A DNA stretch of 64,000 bases from Subtercola sp. (GTDB lineage Bacteria > Actinomycetota > Actinomycetes > Actinomycetales > Microbacteriaceae): the NCBI GenBank assembly GCA_025463765.1, contig JAODBC010000048.1, forward strand, positions 30,975 to 94,974, in the 5' to 3' direction. Below the pieces are notes generated by a model. The model made no database searches. It saw only the letters and a list, made by a program, of their open reading frames with translations, and was not told where the DNA came from. Of this stretch, positions 43,059 to 52,057 are shown piece after piece; within the stretch, counting starts at the first letter, position 1, and each line of letters opens with the position of its first letter. Made by a program: the position numbers and the translations under genes.

Positions 43059-44537
43059 TTATCTGTCGTGAAGTGTGTGAGCCAGCCTGGTTCGGGATTT
43101 GGTTGCCGGCGCCCATCTGCGGTGATGCCGGTCGATCCAGGGTGGTGCCTTGATCTGCGGAACCCCGGCGTGCATACGGATCTCCCAGCCGGAATGGTCA
43201 ATGGTTCGGTGATGGAACCAGCACAACAAAACCCCGTTATCGGTATGCGTCGGGCCACCCGCGGCGTATTCGTCGACGTGATGGATCTCACACCACGACG
43301 CCGGCACCTGGCATCCCGGAATCACACAACCACGATCACGAAGAGTGATCGCCCGCCGCTGCCGACCATCGAAACAACGCTGCTCCACACCCAGCCGAAC
43401 GATACGCCCCTCGTCAGAGAGCATCACCCGCTGCACACCCCCGGCACACACCAGCTGACGAACCGTACGCACTGAAAGCGGCACATCGCTACCATCCACC
43501 CACCCCACCCCACTACCATCTGCCAGGTCGCACTCACGAACACTCACCACCACCGTCGCCGGAGCACCACCGATCGACGGCGTCTCAGCCGACCGGCTCG
43601 CGCTATCGAGAATCGACAGCAGCACATCGTGCTGTTGCTGTGTTCGCGACCTGCCGTCGATGGGCGCCGCGTCGTGCTCCGCAGCGCCACCCTCAACTCC
43701 ATCGCCGTCGCAGTCGACCTCGCCCCCAGGAACGCTCGTAGGAACGCCCGTAGGAAAAGCAACCGGCTTCGTCACGGGCGACAGATACGCGTCGAAGATG
43801 CGCTGGAGTCGTGCCGCAGCCTCGGGTAACAGCTCCCCAGTCAGCCGGACTCCCGACGACGTCGCACGGCCCAGCGTCAGCGATCGGTGCCGCATTGCAC
43901 GCTCTTCATCAGGTTCGACACCGTCGGGGTCGATGACTGAGCGCCACACCGCAGCCTGAATTCGCAGCTCGTCTGCAGTTGCCGGTACCGCACACTCCGG
44001 GCTCGAACCCAGCGCGGCCTGCACCAGCTCAGCCTCTGCAGCCTCGACTGCCGACGGGTCTGCTCGAAGCGACGCCACCGTAAGCCCCGCCACGATCGCG
44101 TTCGCGGCATCTACACCGACCTCAGCGTCACCCAACGCCGCACCGAGCACAGCAAACCGAGCAGGCAACCGCAGCCCGGTCACTGAGATACCCGACCGAA
44201 CAGCCTCACCCACCCGAAGCAGCTTCGACGCCGTCGCAGACGACACCCGCGTGATGCGCTGCAACAGTTCAGTCGCCGTGCGGCACCCCTTACGCGCACA
44301 CAGCCGTTCGCCGCCCAGGGCGGGCCGGGACCTCTCGTGAATCTCGCCCGCAAGAGCAACGTCGATGGCACCGTTCTCGCGGCCCACCTCGGCGGCCGCG
44401 CACGTAAGGCGCATGAGCTCGTCGTCGGTCAACAACGAGGTACGCAACCGGGAATGAAATCGCCGTAAGCACGCGCGAGCGTCGTCGAGGTCAGCTGTGA
44501 GCTGCTCGTCGTCTCGGTCTCGGTGCTGTTCGGTCAT
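43059..44537 (-). CDS. DUF222 / HNH endonuclease (13E12-type) protein
   Basis: 492 residues. The N-terminal DUF222 region (about 15-330, helical) carries an unusual charged Asp/Gly linker near 270-300. The C-terminal HNH nuclease motif is intact: CVIPGC with a following CEIHH, then GVLLCWFHH, near residues 404-450. These multi-copy actinobacterial proteins resemble the 13E12 repeat family and may be selfish or defence-related nucleases; their function is not established. Convergent with nothing nearby; 86 bases separate it from paralogue B, the gap carrying the palindrome-like CGCCCCCTCGTGGGGGC at 43003-43019. Confidence 0.85.
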   Translation of the reverse strand: MTEQHRDRDDEQLTADLDDARACLRRFHSRLRTSLLTDDELMRLTCAAAEVGRENGAIDVALAGEIHERSRPALGGERLCARKGCRTATELLQRITRVSSATASKLLRVGEAVRSGISVTGLRLPARFAVLGAALGDAEVGVDAANAIVAGLTVASLRADPSAVEAAEAELVQAALGSSPECAVPATADELRIQAAVWRSVIDPDGVEPDEERAMRHRSLTLGRATSSGVRLTGELLPEAAARLQRIFDAYLSPVTKPVAFPTGVPTSVPGGEVDCDGDGVEGGAAEHDAAPIDGRSRTQQQHDVLLSILDSASRSAETPSIGGAPATVVVSVRECDLADGSGVGWVDGSDVPLSVRTVRQLVCAGGVQRVMLSDEGRIVRLGVEQRCFDGRQRRAITLRDRGCVIPGCQVPASWCEIHHVDEYAAGGPTHTDNGVLLCWFHHRTIDHSGWEIRMHAGVPQIKAPPWIDRHHRRWAPATKSRTRLAHTLHDR

Positions 44538-44573
44538 GAATCAAGTTTCGCACATATGTTCGAATAAAACTCA

Positions 44574-46004
44574 TTATTCTGCCCGATTTTCAGAATCTGT
44601 GGATAACACTGTCGCGGTCGGGGTGATGTCGCCGAGCTTCCACGACCGGTCGAAATACGGCTCGAGCGGCCCGTAGAACCTGAAGTACGAGAACCAATGC
44701 TTGCCCTGAAGGGTCTGCACCCAGTTCATTTCGCCCTCGGCGGGCGGGGTGGGGCCGAAGAAGAGATCGACAGAGCCGTCAGGGTTGACTTCGACGTCTG
44801 CGTCGCGAGAGCCGCGGTCGCCGCGCTGCTGCGGGTTGTCAATCAGACAGCGGGTGTAAGCGTCGTACACGGTAGCCGACCAGAACAGTTTCGCCGGTAC
44901 ATCCGCCGACACATGCAGCGTGTACGTCTTGCCGCCGTCGAGCCACGCGTCGTTCGCGTCGACATACGAGCCGAGGTAGGCCTGGCCGACTCCCGGGGTC
45001 TGGCTTTTCATCGCGGCCGAGAAGCTGACCGCTTCGTAGAACCACGATGCCCGCTCGAGCAGTTCGTCGTAATACTCGCCACGTTGCGCGGAATTGTCGA
45101 GCATGATCGCCAGATCCCAGTGCCGGTCAGGCCAGTATGTGGCGTTCTCGAACCGCTTCACGAACGTGTTCGCCTGTGCCATCAACTCCCCCGCCGCGCT
45201 GGCTTTGACCAAAATGCCCTGCAGCCGGTCGTCAGGAGCGAACGGCTTACCCTTCTCAACGCCGAGCTGCTTCAGCATCGCGAGATAGAACCGGTCGCGT
45301 TCATCCACTACCTCGGACTGATAGATGTGGTGCAGCAACGCCCAATAGTCGATTCCGCGCGGCTGATCGCCGCTCCAAGGCCGACCACCGGGGCTCACGA
45401 TTCGGGTCGGTGCAGGCTTCTCTCGTGACGTATAGGGGTAAATGCGAACCGCCTCGACAAGAGCCTGCGACCGCACAGGATCGGGGTCGAGAGTGCGAAA
45501 CCCGAACATGATGTTCATGTTCTGAGCGTGCATGACGAAAGTGCCTTCGTCGACCGCAGGGGCGTCGGCACCGGGCGGCACAATGACCGTCTTGCCGCCC
45601 TTGCCCCGGTCTGGCCCCATCTCGCCCAGCACCCCGACCTCGCGCTGCCAGAAGTCCGAAACACCTCCTGCAACCGGCCCAGCGGGCAGCTCGACCACAA
45701 GTGGGCCCGTTTCGGCAAGGTCGAAGAAGTTCAGGATGTACGGCGTCGTCGCGTTGGCTGTGACCAAGCCGAGCCGGTCTTGGTAGGTCACGTAGTGAAC
45801 GAGGTCAGAACTCGTGGCCCCGAAGACGTCGTAGTGCACCGATTTCCATTGCGCGTACGACACCAGAGGAAGCGCCCACAGATACGCCTGGCACGCCATC
45901 TGGTAGTCGAGTTCGTCGAACACCAGTCCGACATCGGCGCGGTGGGGAAGCTCCCCGTCGAGGCGCACCTCACCCAGACCACCCCGCAAATTCGCAATAG
46001 ACAT
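44574..46004 (-). CDS. DUF1254/DUF1214 protein
   Basis: 476 residues from the ATG at 46004 (GAGG at seven to nine bases; ATG 46013 possible). The N-terminal DUF1254 region (about 30-160) has 'YLWALPLVSYAQW' and 'NATTPYILNFFDL'; the C-terminal DUF1214 (about 350-460) has 'TYTLHVSADVPAKLFWSATVYD' and 'NWVQTLQGKHWFSYFRFYGP'. These two domains regularly occur together in secreted or cytoplasmic proteins of unknown role, sometimes linked to lipid or xenobiotic degradation. No signal peptide is seen here. The frame further upstream (to 46277) is probably not translated. Confidence 0.82.
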   Translation of the reverse strand: MSIANLRGGLGEVRLDGELPHRADVGLVFDELDYQMACQAYLWALPLVSYAQWKSVHYDVFGATSSDLVHYVTYQDRLGLVTANATTPYILNFFDLAETGPLVVELPAGPVAGGVSDFWQREVGVLGEMGPDRGKGGKTVIVPPGADAPAVDEGTFVMHAQNMNIMFGFRTLDPDPVRSQALVEAVRIYPYTSREKPAPTRIVSPGGRPWSGDQPRGIDYWALLHHIYQSEVVDERDRFYLAMLKQLGVEKGKPFAPDDRLQGILVKASAAGELMAQANTFVKRFENATYWPDRHWDLAIMLDNSAQRGEYYDELLERASWFYEAVSFSAAMKSQTPGVGQAYLGSYVDANDAWLDGGKTYTLHVSADVPAKLFWSATVYDAYTRCLIDNPQQRGDRGSRDADVEVNPDGSVDLFFGPTPPAEGEMNWVQTLQGKHWFSYFRFYGPLEPYFDRSWKLGDITPTATVLSTDSENRAE

Positions 46005-46146
46005 GTCGTGCATCCTCACTCTCGTCGTCCGGCAGTCGAGCCGGTCAGCAGCATCCACGCTAATGCGCATCGGGCTGACCGATCTCAAATTGTTTTGTTT
46101 ACACAACGTCATAAGAAAGAGACGCCGAGAGAGCGCGGTTAGCGCT

Positions 46147-46377
46147 GATTTACCGCAGGATGGTCGCGAGGTTCTGCTCCTCCCCCTCCATCCCGTCTGC
46201 ACGCCCGATGAACCGCAGCGGCAGGCTGCCAGAACCAGAGAGTACGACAAGCGCCTGGGCGAGCTTCTTCGGGTCACCGCCCTGTTTGCCGTTGATGCTC
46301 TTCCAGGCTTCGACGGTCTGCGTGGTGCGTTCGGCGTAATCCTCGATGTGCATTTCGGGCCAGATCGTCTTCGTCAT
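46147..46377 (-). pseudogene. SDR oxidoreductase, C-terminal fragment
   Basis: About 75 codons from ATG 46377 encode a sequence that resembles the C-terminal end of a short-chain dehydrogenase (IEDYAERTTQTVEAWKSING, then GDPKKLAQALV and PLRFIGRADGM). The Rossmann core and Ser/Tyr/Lys site are missing, and the sequence stops before the usual end helix. The upstream half is replaced by the integrase fragment on the other strand, so this is a recombination scar. Confidence 0.6.
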
Positions 46378-46473
46378 ACTGCGGCGAGCCTCGCCATCTC
46401 GGCTGGAGCAAACGTAAAGGCTGTGCAACGGATGCTCGGGCGCGCGTCAGCAGCAATCAGGCAAACGTCAACC
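46363..46473 (+). pseudogene. Tyrosine recombinase (phage integrase), C-terminal fragment
   Basis: The plus-strand frame reads LRHTAASLAISAGANVKAVQRMLGRASA, split here as LRHTAASLAISAGANV and KAVQRMLGRASA, the conserved R-H box and following helix of phage-type integrases. The nucleophile Tyr (usually about 10-15 residues on, in an LxxYxH context) is absent because the frame ends. Everything before the RHT box is also missing. Its left end meets the SDR fragment. Confidence 0.72.
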
Positions 46474-46534
46474 TAGTGCTCGAGTAGATTCTCCGCGTCG
46501 AGACGGCTTCGTCCCTGACCTTGAGTCCGAATGG

Positions 46535-46777
46535 CTAGGAGCTTACGAGTTTGATGACGCCGCTTACCCCGATGATGATGCCAATCACGACGAACGCACA
46601 ACCACCAAACCCCATCCATGCCGGAGAATATCGCCAAGGTGGCGTCTCCCCCGGTTTGATCTCCCGTTCGCTGTTCATCTGGTGAGCGAAAAGCGCAAAC
46701 TGACGACGGAAGATGAAAACGAACACGCCGACCGCTATGGGTAAGGCGCTGATCCCGATCTGAGCTACGTCACTCAC
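46535..46777 (-). CDS. Small membrane protein, two helices
   Basis: 80 residues. Two hydrophobic segments (about 8-28 and 52-78) around a polar loop with EREIKPGETPPWRYSPAW. No family recognised. Its ATG overlaps the upstream gene's stop region by 8 bases, so the two small genes form a pair. Base composition in this region looks less GC-rich than the surrounding genome, in keeping with acquired DNA. Confidence 0.65.
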   Translation of the reverse strand: MSDVAQIGISALPIAVGVFVFIFRRQFALFAHQMNSEREIKPGETPPWRYSPAWMGFGGCAFVVIGIIIGVSGVIKLVSS

Positions 46778-47036
46778 CAGTCGCCTCGGTCGACTGGCCG
46801 TTCGCTTGCTTGCGGGCCAAGCGGTAGCGCCTGTTCGCCCGAATCATGATGCGCACGAACTGAACTTCCATGACGATGGCAATCGCTGTGACGAAGAAAA
46901 ACCCCGAATTACCTTGGATGAACCCCGAGATCAGGGTACCGACGAGGATTACACCGCAGATGATGACGTTGAATATTGAGCCAACCGGCCCACGCGGTCC
47001 GACGTTATGAAGGGGTGAATTGGGTTCGAATCGCAT
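46770..47036 (-). CDS. Small membrane protein, two helices
   Basis: 88 residues from the ATG at 47036 (the longer frame to 47192 overlaps an IS256 fragment and is not supported). The N-terminus is MRFEPNSPLHNVGPRGP; two hydrophobic segments lie at about 20-38 and 42-62, followed by a basic RANRRYRLARKQANGQ tail. No family recognised. Coupled to the small membrane gene downstream. Confidence 0.6.
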   Translation of the reverse strand: MRFEPNSPLHNVGPRGPVGSIFNVIICGVILVGTLISGFIQGNSGFFFVTAIAIVMEVQFVRIMIRANRRYRLARKQANGQSTEATGE

Positions 47037-47096
47037 AAATCGAATTATCCCCGATCCTTCAGCATCATCTGTCAGTGCCTCGCGGCTCGTAAGGCG

Positions 47097-47285
47097 ATCG
47101 ATAGTCGGGCCGCCGAGCGCCGCGAATCGCGTCTCTTGGAAACTGCCTTGAACCAGGAGCTCACTGAGCACCTCGGCCACGAAAAGCACCACGCTCCAGA
47201 AGACCGTGATGGCACGAACGTGCGCAACGGTACTCGCCCGAAAACGGTGCTGGAGAAGGCCAGCGCGGCGGCAGCAGCGGTCTGA
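47097..47285 (+). pseudogene. IS256-family transposase, N-terminal fragment
   Basis: The plus frame has LLETALNQELTEHLGHEKHH and then NVRNGTRPKTVLEK, the conserved N-terminal block of IS256-type (Mutator) transposases. The match stops after KTVLEK and the frame ends in an Ala-rich run. The catalytic DDE residues would lie further on and are absent. No terminal inverted repeats are seen, so only a fragment remains. Confidence 0.72.
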
Positions 47286-47554
47286 GAATCGATCTGAAGG
47301 CCAAACCTGCTGATGAGGCTCACCGTCTCATCAGGCAGATCACTCGTGCGGATGCCGCAAAACGTACCGCCCATGGTCACTGACTCAAGTAGCTCTCAAG
47401 CCCATCGCTGACCCGACACTGTCGATTCCTCGTTCAGTCTCTTCAGTCCGGTTCTGGCAGACGTGAGTTCCCAACTGCCACAATGGTGTGGTCTTCGCTG
47501 TGAGAGGGACGAGGACACCCTCAGGCCCAGACCCCGCCTGAAGTCAGAAGCGCT
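47286..47554. other. Intergenic stretch without recognisable gene
   Basis: About 270 bases between the transposase fragment and the AraC gene. A short plus-strand frame ending near 47382 (DEAHRLIRQITRADAAKR) may be part of another decayed gene; I cannot assign it. The region presumably includes the AraC promoter. Confidence 0.5.
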
Positions 47555-48544
47555 GTGATTTCTTTCAACGTGTCAGGCGACAGCTTCGAGCAAGCTGCGG
47601 CGCTATTTAGCGCCGACTATGACTTACCTAGTTTCGTGGCTGTCCCGTCTGACGAATCGTTTTGGTGGCGGTCTCGTGCCTCGGGAGACGAGACCATGAC
47701 TTTGCGGTCGAACCAGTTCATGGCAGACATGGACACCACGCTCGGTTCGGATGAAGAAATCATTGTTCAGTGGGCTCGAGGAGGCCTGACGACATTGACT
47801 TCAGCCCGCACGACGGTCGAGTTCCAGATCGGGATTCCGATCATGCTACCGAATGCACGCTTGACGATGCGGTTGCAGGCAATCGATCCCGACATGAGCG
47901 TTGTACACATCGACCCAACCTTCCTGCGAAGCGTCGCAGAGGAACTCACTGACGTGCATTTCGTTGCGTTCCTGGTGGCACCGCCAAGATCTGTCGGAGC
48001 CCTCGCAGCTTGGCGGAAGACGATGGCGCTGGTCGCGTCGGTGGTACTAAACCCGGATGCGGCGGGATCCTCGCCGCTGTTACGCGCCGAGATGGCGCGG
48101 CTCGTGGCCATCGCCATGCTGACGACGTTTCCATACGACTCCACCGAAAGGAAACCGGGATCAGTCGGCATCGAGCCGGCAAGCGTTCGCGCTGCAGTCG
48201 AGTTCGTCGACCAGAACGCTCACCTTCCGATCAAGCCCGCCGATATCGCCGCAGCGGTCGGCCTCAGCACCAGGTCTTTGCAGTACGCCCTGCGCCGGTA
48301 CCGAGAAACAACCCCGACAGCCCTTCTGCAAGCGGTTCGGCTGGAACGCATCCGCGGGGAGCTTCACGCAGCGGACCCAAAGACGGCATCAGTGGCGGCT
48401 ATCGCTCGCTTCTGGGGTTTCGTGCACCTCGGACGGTTCGCTGGGGTCTACCGAGCCCAGTACGGCGAGTCGCCCAACGAATCTCTCCGCCGCGGCGCTC
48501 TACCGTCAGGCAGCCGAAAAGCTCTCATCGGTCCGTACGAGTGA
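47555..48544 (+). CDS. AraC family transcriptional regulator
   Basis: 329 residues. The C-terminal AraC/XylS domain (about 215-315) has two helix-turn-helices: IKPADIAAAVGLSTRSLQYAL and TASVAAIARFWGFVHLGRF, followed by YRAQYGESPNE, the usual end motif. The N-terminal 200 residues are a diverged sensor region like that of AraC-binding-like (cupin_6) regulators, with no recognisable ligand site. The GTG start has only a weak ribosome site. It has no obvious target next to it and lies in the accessory zone. Confidence 0.85.
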   Translation: MISFNVSGDSFEQAAALFSADYDLPSFVAVPSDESFWWRSRASGDETMTLRSNQFMADMDTTLGSDEEIIVQWARGGLTTLTSARTTVEFQIGIPIMLPNARLTMRLQAIDPDMSVVHIDPTFLRSVAEELTDVHFVAFLVAPPRSVGALAAWRKTMALVASVVLNPDAAGSSPLLRAEMARLVAIAMLTTFPYDSTERKPGSVGIEPASVRAAVEFVDQNAHLPIKPADIAAAVGLSTRSLQYALRRYRETTPTALLQAVRLERIRGELHAADPKTASVAAIARFWGFVHLGRFAGVYRAQYGESPNESLRRGALPSGSRKALIGPYE

Positions 48545-48744
48545 CACATGCGGATAGTCGTTTCGTAATACGGACAGTCACGACCTAGGCGCCGCAAAAC
48601 CGTCAGCTGGTTCATAGACTCAGGGCCAGCCATTGCCTCAGAACCAGTGAGCCAGCTTTCTGCGCACGTCACCTAGCATTTCGCGCGACCCTGAGCGGCG
48701 CACCGATACGAGCAGTGCGAACGAGATGCAGGGGGGTGCTGCTG

Positions 48745-49074
48745 GTGGGGATGCTGATGTACGGCAGCCCAAGCATCGAAGTGAGTTTCGATGACCGCGC
48801 CCTCACCCACCTGCAGATCGTGATCACCGCAAAGCTTCGACGGCAAGAGAGCTTCGTGTTCTCCTGGAACGACGCCGCGGAGATCGGCAGTGGCCGCAGC
48901 AGCATCTGGCTGGACCCCACGAGCACGTTGTTCTACCGGTACTACGGCAGCCGTGTTCCCGCGATCAACCGCGAATGGATCGACGTGCTGATGCATTCGG
49001 CTAACAGCGGCGGCGGGCTGTTCTTCACCGCCGAGCCCGGAACGAAGGAACGAGTTGCGCATCAACAGCATTAG
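48745..49074 (+). CDS. DUF7882 family small protein
   Basis: 109 residues from the GTG at 48745, chosen because the encoded MGMLMYG matches the usual MGxLxYG opening of these Microbacteriaceae proteins and because GGGGGG lies eight bases upstream. Conserved landmarks: VSFDDRALTHLQIVITAKLR, 'SFVFSW', 'IWLDPTSTL', 'INREWIDVLMHSANS'. Function is unknown; homologues are sometimes mislabelled ATP-dependent DNA ligase. The downstream fragment overlaps its 3' end by 20 bases. Confidence 0.78.
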   Translation: MGMLMYGSPSIEVSFDDRALTHLQIVITAKLRRQESFVFSWNDAAEIGSGRSSIWLDPTSTLFYRYYGSRVPAINREWIDVLMHSANSGGGLFFTAEPGTKERVAHQQH

Positions 49075-49255
49075 TGTGCCCTGGGCTGCCACGCTCAACC
49101 AGGCTGAGCATCAGCTTGCGTTCTACTTCCTTATCGTCGCCGCGCTGGCCTTTCTCGCCGGTGTCATCCGCACCTGGGTCACCCAATCCGAGGTCGGCTC
49201 CAGGTACCGCACCGCCGTCACCGCACGGCTCGGGATGCTCGCGGTCGCCCTGTAG
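49055..49255 (+). pseudogene. Truncated membrane protein, possible microbial rhodopsin N-terminus
   Basis: 66 codons from a TTG at 49055 encode one clear membrane helix (FYFLIVAALAFLAGVIRTW) followed by a basic loop GSRYRTAVTARLG and the beginning of a second hydrophobic segment that ends at a TAG. The arrangement of helix, RYR loop and next helix resembles the start of actinobacterial rhodopsin-like proteins, judged from memory. Five more helices and the retinal Lys would be needed. If it is not a rhodopsin it is still a truncated multi-helix protein. Confidence 0.4.
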
Positions 49256-49382
49256 CTCTACTGCCGCTTCGACAGTGGGCTCCCGCATTCTCCTGACGGA
49301 CGCAGACATTAGCGTTTCAAACCGACTCAGGACTCTCATCCCGCCACTGGGTGCCTCGCATACGTCCGTTAGCGTGGCACCC

Positions 49383-50171
49383 ATGACTTCTGCAGAACAG
49401 TACCTTCGCGCATACGACGAACAGCTCCGAACGGATGCTGAAACGCCTAGCGCTATCAGCGTCACTACGCTCGGCCCGCTACGCCTCGTCACGTTCGCCG
49501 GCGGACGCGGATTCATCACCTACCGCAACCTGGGAGATGCTGACGCTGGCGAGATCTTCGAACTCGTCACGAGAGGCCTGAACCACTTTCGCGCCGACCG
49601 CGAGATCACCCGCGTAGAGTGGAAAACCCGTGCTCACGATCGCGCTCCTGGTTTGCCAGAGGCCTTGATCGCGAACGGATTCTCTCCAGACGAGCCAGAG
49701 TCCATCATGATCGGCCCCCTGGAAGCACTGTGCAAAGACGTTCCTGTGCCGGATGGCGTGACCGTGCGGCGTGTCTCCAGCGAGGTTGAGGTGCGGGCGA
49801 TGAGTGCGATGGTCGATGAAGCGTTCGGTGACTCCGTCGACACCCGCATTGCCGACGCCCTGGTGGCACGCATCGGTCGCGGCGATGGCATGGAGTTGTG
49901 GGTCGCAGAAACCGACGGGGTGATGGTCTGCGGTGGTCGACTCGAACCCGTGCCCGGCACGGACTTCGTCGGCATCTGGGGCGGCGCGACGCTCAAGGCC
50001 TACCGAGGTCGAGGAATCTATCGCGCACTGACAGCTGCTCGAGCCCGGTCGGCGTTAGTGCAGGGCAAAAAGCTCGTGCACAGCGACTCGACCGAAGACT
50101 CCAGGCCCATCCTCGAGCGATCCGGTCTCATCAAGGTGTCTACGACCACGCCCTTCAACTGGACACGCTGA
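49383..50171 (+). CDS. GNAT family N-acetyltransferase
   Basis: 262 residues from the ATG at 49383. The acetyl-CoA loop appears as YRGRGIYRALTAARARSA (about 206-223), followed by a HSDSTEDSRPILERSGL end typical of GNAT enzymes. The N-terminal half (about 25-110) is a second, diverged GNAT-like or adaptor domain. Transfers an acetyl group to an unidentified amine; neighbouring DUF6518 gene starts five bases after its stop, so they are probably one transcript. Confidence 0.82.
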   Translation: MTSAEQYLRAYDEQLRTDAETPSAISVTTLGPLRLVTFAGGRGFITYRNLGDADAGEIFELVTRGLNHFRADREITRVEWKTRAHDRAPGLPEALIANGFSPDEPESIMIGPLEALCKDVPVPDGVTVRRVSSEVEVRAMSAMVDEAFGDSVDTRIADALVARIGRGDGMELWVAETDGVMVCGGRLEPVPGTDFVGIWGGATLKAYRGRGIYRALTAARARSALVQGKKLVHSDSTEDSRPILERSGLIKVSTTTPFNWTR

Positions 50172-50176
50172 TCTTT

Positions 50177-50839
50177 ATGAGTACGAGACGGCTCGTTCCT
50201 CCTTCGGAAAGAACGGCACAAGGAGACGGCCGCCGTGCGAGTGGCTGGCTTCACGCGCTCATCGTCGGAGTTGCGACCGCCGCGGCCGCATTGGTGATCG
50301 GTGGCCTCACGAGCTGGGGGCAGTATCTCCTTCCGGAAGCGCTTCGGTCGTTCAGCAACTCGGCCGGCGCGTGGACGATGTTCGCTTTTCTTCTCGTGTG
50401 GCTCGGCCGCTCCCGCCCCCTCTACGCCGCCGTGCTGGGAATAGTCGTCTTTGAAGGTTTGAACGAGGGCTACGGCATCGTCTCGGGTTGGCGAGGTGCC
50501 TTCTACAGCGACCCTTTCGCGAATATCTGGACGATCCTCGCCCTTCTCGTCGGCCCCGTCATCGGAATCTGCGCCTCACTCACCCGCCACGACCTACCCG
50601 CCCGTCGAGTCATCTGGGTGACACCCCTTTGTGTAGTACTGCTGGGCGAAGGCATCTACGGGCTGATTGCACTGCACACCGAAACTAGCCCCGTCTACTG
50701 GTCTCTGCAGATCGCCCTATCGATCGGCTTCTTCGCTGCCGCAGCATGGCGCGGAAAATCGTTGCGAATGAACGCACTGGCCGCAGCGGTGTCATTGATC
50801 GGTGCAGCAGCCTTCTTCTTCATTTACCAGCTGGGATGA
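50177..50839 (+). CDS. DUF6518-like membrane protein
   Basis: 220 residues with a basic N-terminus and six to seven hydrophobic segments. The FEGLNEGYGIVSGWRGAFYS and 'WTILALLVGPVIGICAS' stretches match the DUF6518 type of small actinobacterial membrane proteins, as far as I can judge. No function known. Follows the GNAT gene by five bases; no separate ribosome site is visible, so translational coupling is likely. Confidence 0.65.
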   Translation: MSTRRLVPPSERTAQGDGRRASGWLHALIVGVATAAAALVIGGLTSWGQYLLPEALRSFSNSAGAWTMFAFLLVWLGRSRPLYAAVLGIVVFEGLNEGYGIVSGWRGAFYSDPFANIWTILALLVGPVIGICASLTRHDLPARRVIWVTPLCVVLLGEGIYGLIALHTETSPVYWSLQIALSIGFFAAAAWRGKSLRMNALAAAVSLIGAAAFFFIYQLG

Positions 50840-50920
50840 ACCAGAACTGGGGCCGAGCACGAAACACCAGGTTCGCCGGAGGCTGAGAATGTCGGCGATC
50901 AGCTCCGATCGGTTGACACG

Positions 50921-52057
50921 TCAGCCGGTTCCCTCTGCCGGGACCGGGACGTAGCTGGCCCACGCCGTAACGGCGACGTCGGCGTCTTGGATGAGATCGC
51001 CGCGAACTGGAAGGGGTACGCGTTCCGCGCCGGGGTAGGGAGCGAGGTGGATGTAGGCGACGGTGCGGTCGGGATCTCGGGGTTGCGCGTCCCAGCCGAG
51101 CCTGGCGCTCACCGACTGGCCGCCGCTCAGCGTGATGGGGGCAGCACCGGGGTCATCGGTCATGAAAGATCCACCGTGCACGACGTGCATGGTGAGGAGA
51201 AAATTGCTGGCATCGGCGAAAGCGATGTCAGGATACCCGTCTAACACGCAGTCCACCCCGGTGTGATTGGTCGCCAGCAGCTGAAGCGAGCGGTGCCCGG
51301 TCGCCCCGTCAGTGGGGCCGGCTTCGAGGGTGAGTTGGTCGTTGCTGCACCACTGCGGATCGACGGCAGGTGCCCCGTCAGCGGTCAGGGGAACCGCAGG
51401 ACCGGTGGGCTGCACAGCCGGGGCCGGCTCATACGGGTCAGAGGGCACCGTGTATCCGGTTAGGGACGCGGAAGCGACAACTGCGAGAACGAACGCTGCA
51501 CCGACCACTCCGCTGAGAATTCGTGAGGCGCCGGGGCGGTTTCGGGTAGATGGTCGAGACCGAGGGGCACCAAAAGTGGCCCGGGCAATGAGCAGGGCGG
51601 GGATCCATCCCCAGACGACGCCCCAGAGAACGGCCGCCTCGATGATGTCGGGGAACCCGTCGAAGGCGTTCCAGATGCGGCCAGGCGGCCAGTCGTGGAT
51701 GGTTTGCCCGAGCGCGAGGGCGAAACCCACAACGCCGGCCGCCAGAAGGATGGTGAACCACGCGGCCAGCATGCGGGTCCACCGGCGGGTCCCGTCGTCT
51801 GCCCTCGAGTCTGCGATCAGGTGCAAGCTGAAGACGACCAGAACGCCGACCGCGAGGGCGGAGACGATGGGTGTGACGACATTCCAGGGCGAGTCAGAGA
51901 CCCACGTCACCGAGCGCACCGCTGCCGGAAAAACGAGATTCGCAACAGGTGATGGCAGTGTGCTGTTGAAGGTCAGGGCGATGTTCAGACCATTGACGAG
52001 CATCCATAATGCGGCCGCAGCAACGCCGGCGATGACCGGCTTCATTCGCGGGGTCAT
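50921..52057 (-). CDS. DUF4232 protein with N-terminal membrane domain
   Basis: 378 residues. Four membrane helices (about 8-28, 58-80, 98-118, 133-160) and a further one near 185-205 precede an extracellular DUF4232 domain (about 235-375): CSNDQLTLEAGP, then NHTGVDCVLDGYPDIAF, with the two cysteines expected to pair. DUF4232 normally occurs in small lipoproteins; here it is fused to a multi-helix anchor. The ATG overlaps the stop of the XRE regulator gene by 4 bases. Function unknown. Confidence 0.8.
   Translation of the reverse strand: MTPRMKPVIAGVAAAALWMLVNGLNIALTFNSTLPSPVANLVFPAAVRSVTWVSDSPWNVVTPIVSALAVGVLVVFSLHLIADSRADDGTRRWTRMLAAWFTILLAAGVVGFALALGQTIHDWPPGRIWNAFDGFPDIIEAAVLWGVVWGWIPALLIARATFGAPRSRPSTRNRPGASRILSGVVGAAFVLAVVASASLTGYTVPSDPYEPAPAVQPTGPAVPLTADGAPAVDPQWCSNDQLTLEAGPTDGATGHRSLQLLATNHTGVDCVLDGYPDIAFADASNFLLTMHVVHGGSFMTDDPGAAPITLSGGQSVSARLGWDAQPRDPDRTVAYIHLAPYPGAERVPLPVRGDLIQDADVAVTAWASYVPVPAEGTG

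Noticed and set aside
46363..46473. An intact integrase gene
   Set aside because: Only about 35 residues around the RHT box are present; the N-terminal domain and active Tyr are missing.
47072..47380. 103-codon minus-strand frame as a gene
   Set aside because: It is antisense to the IS256 fragment and shows no family features.
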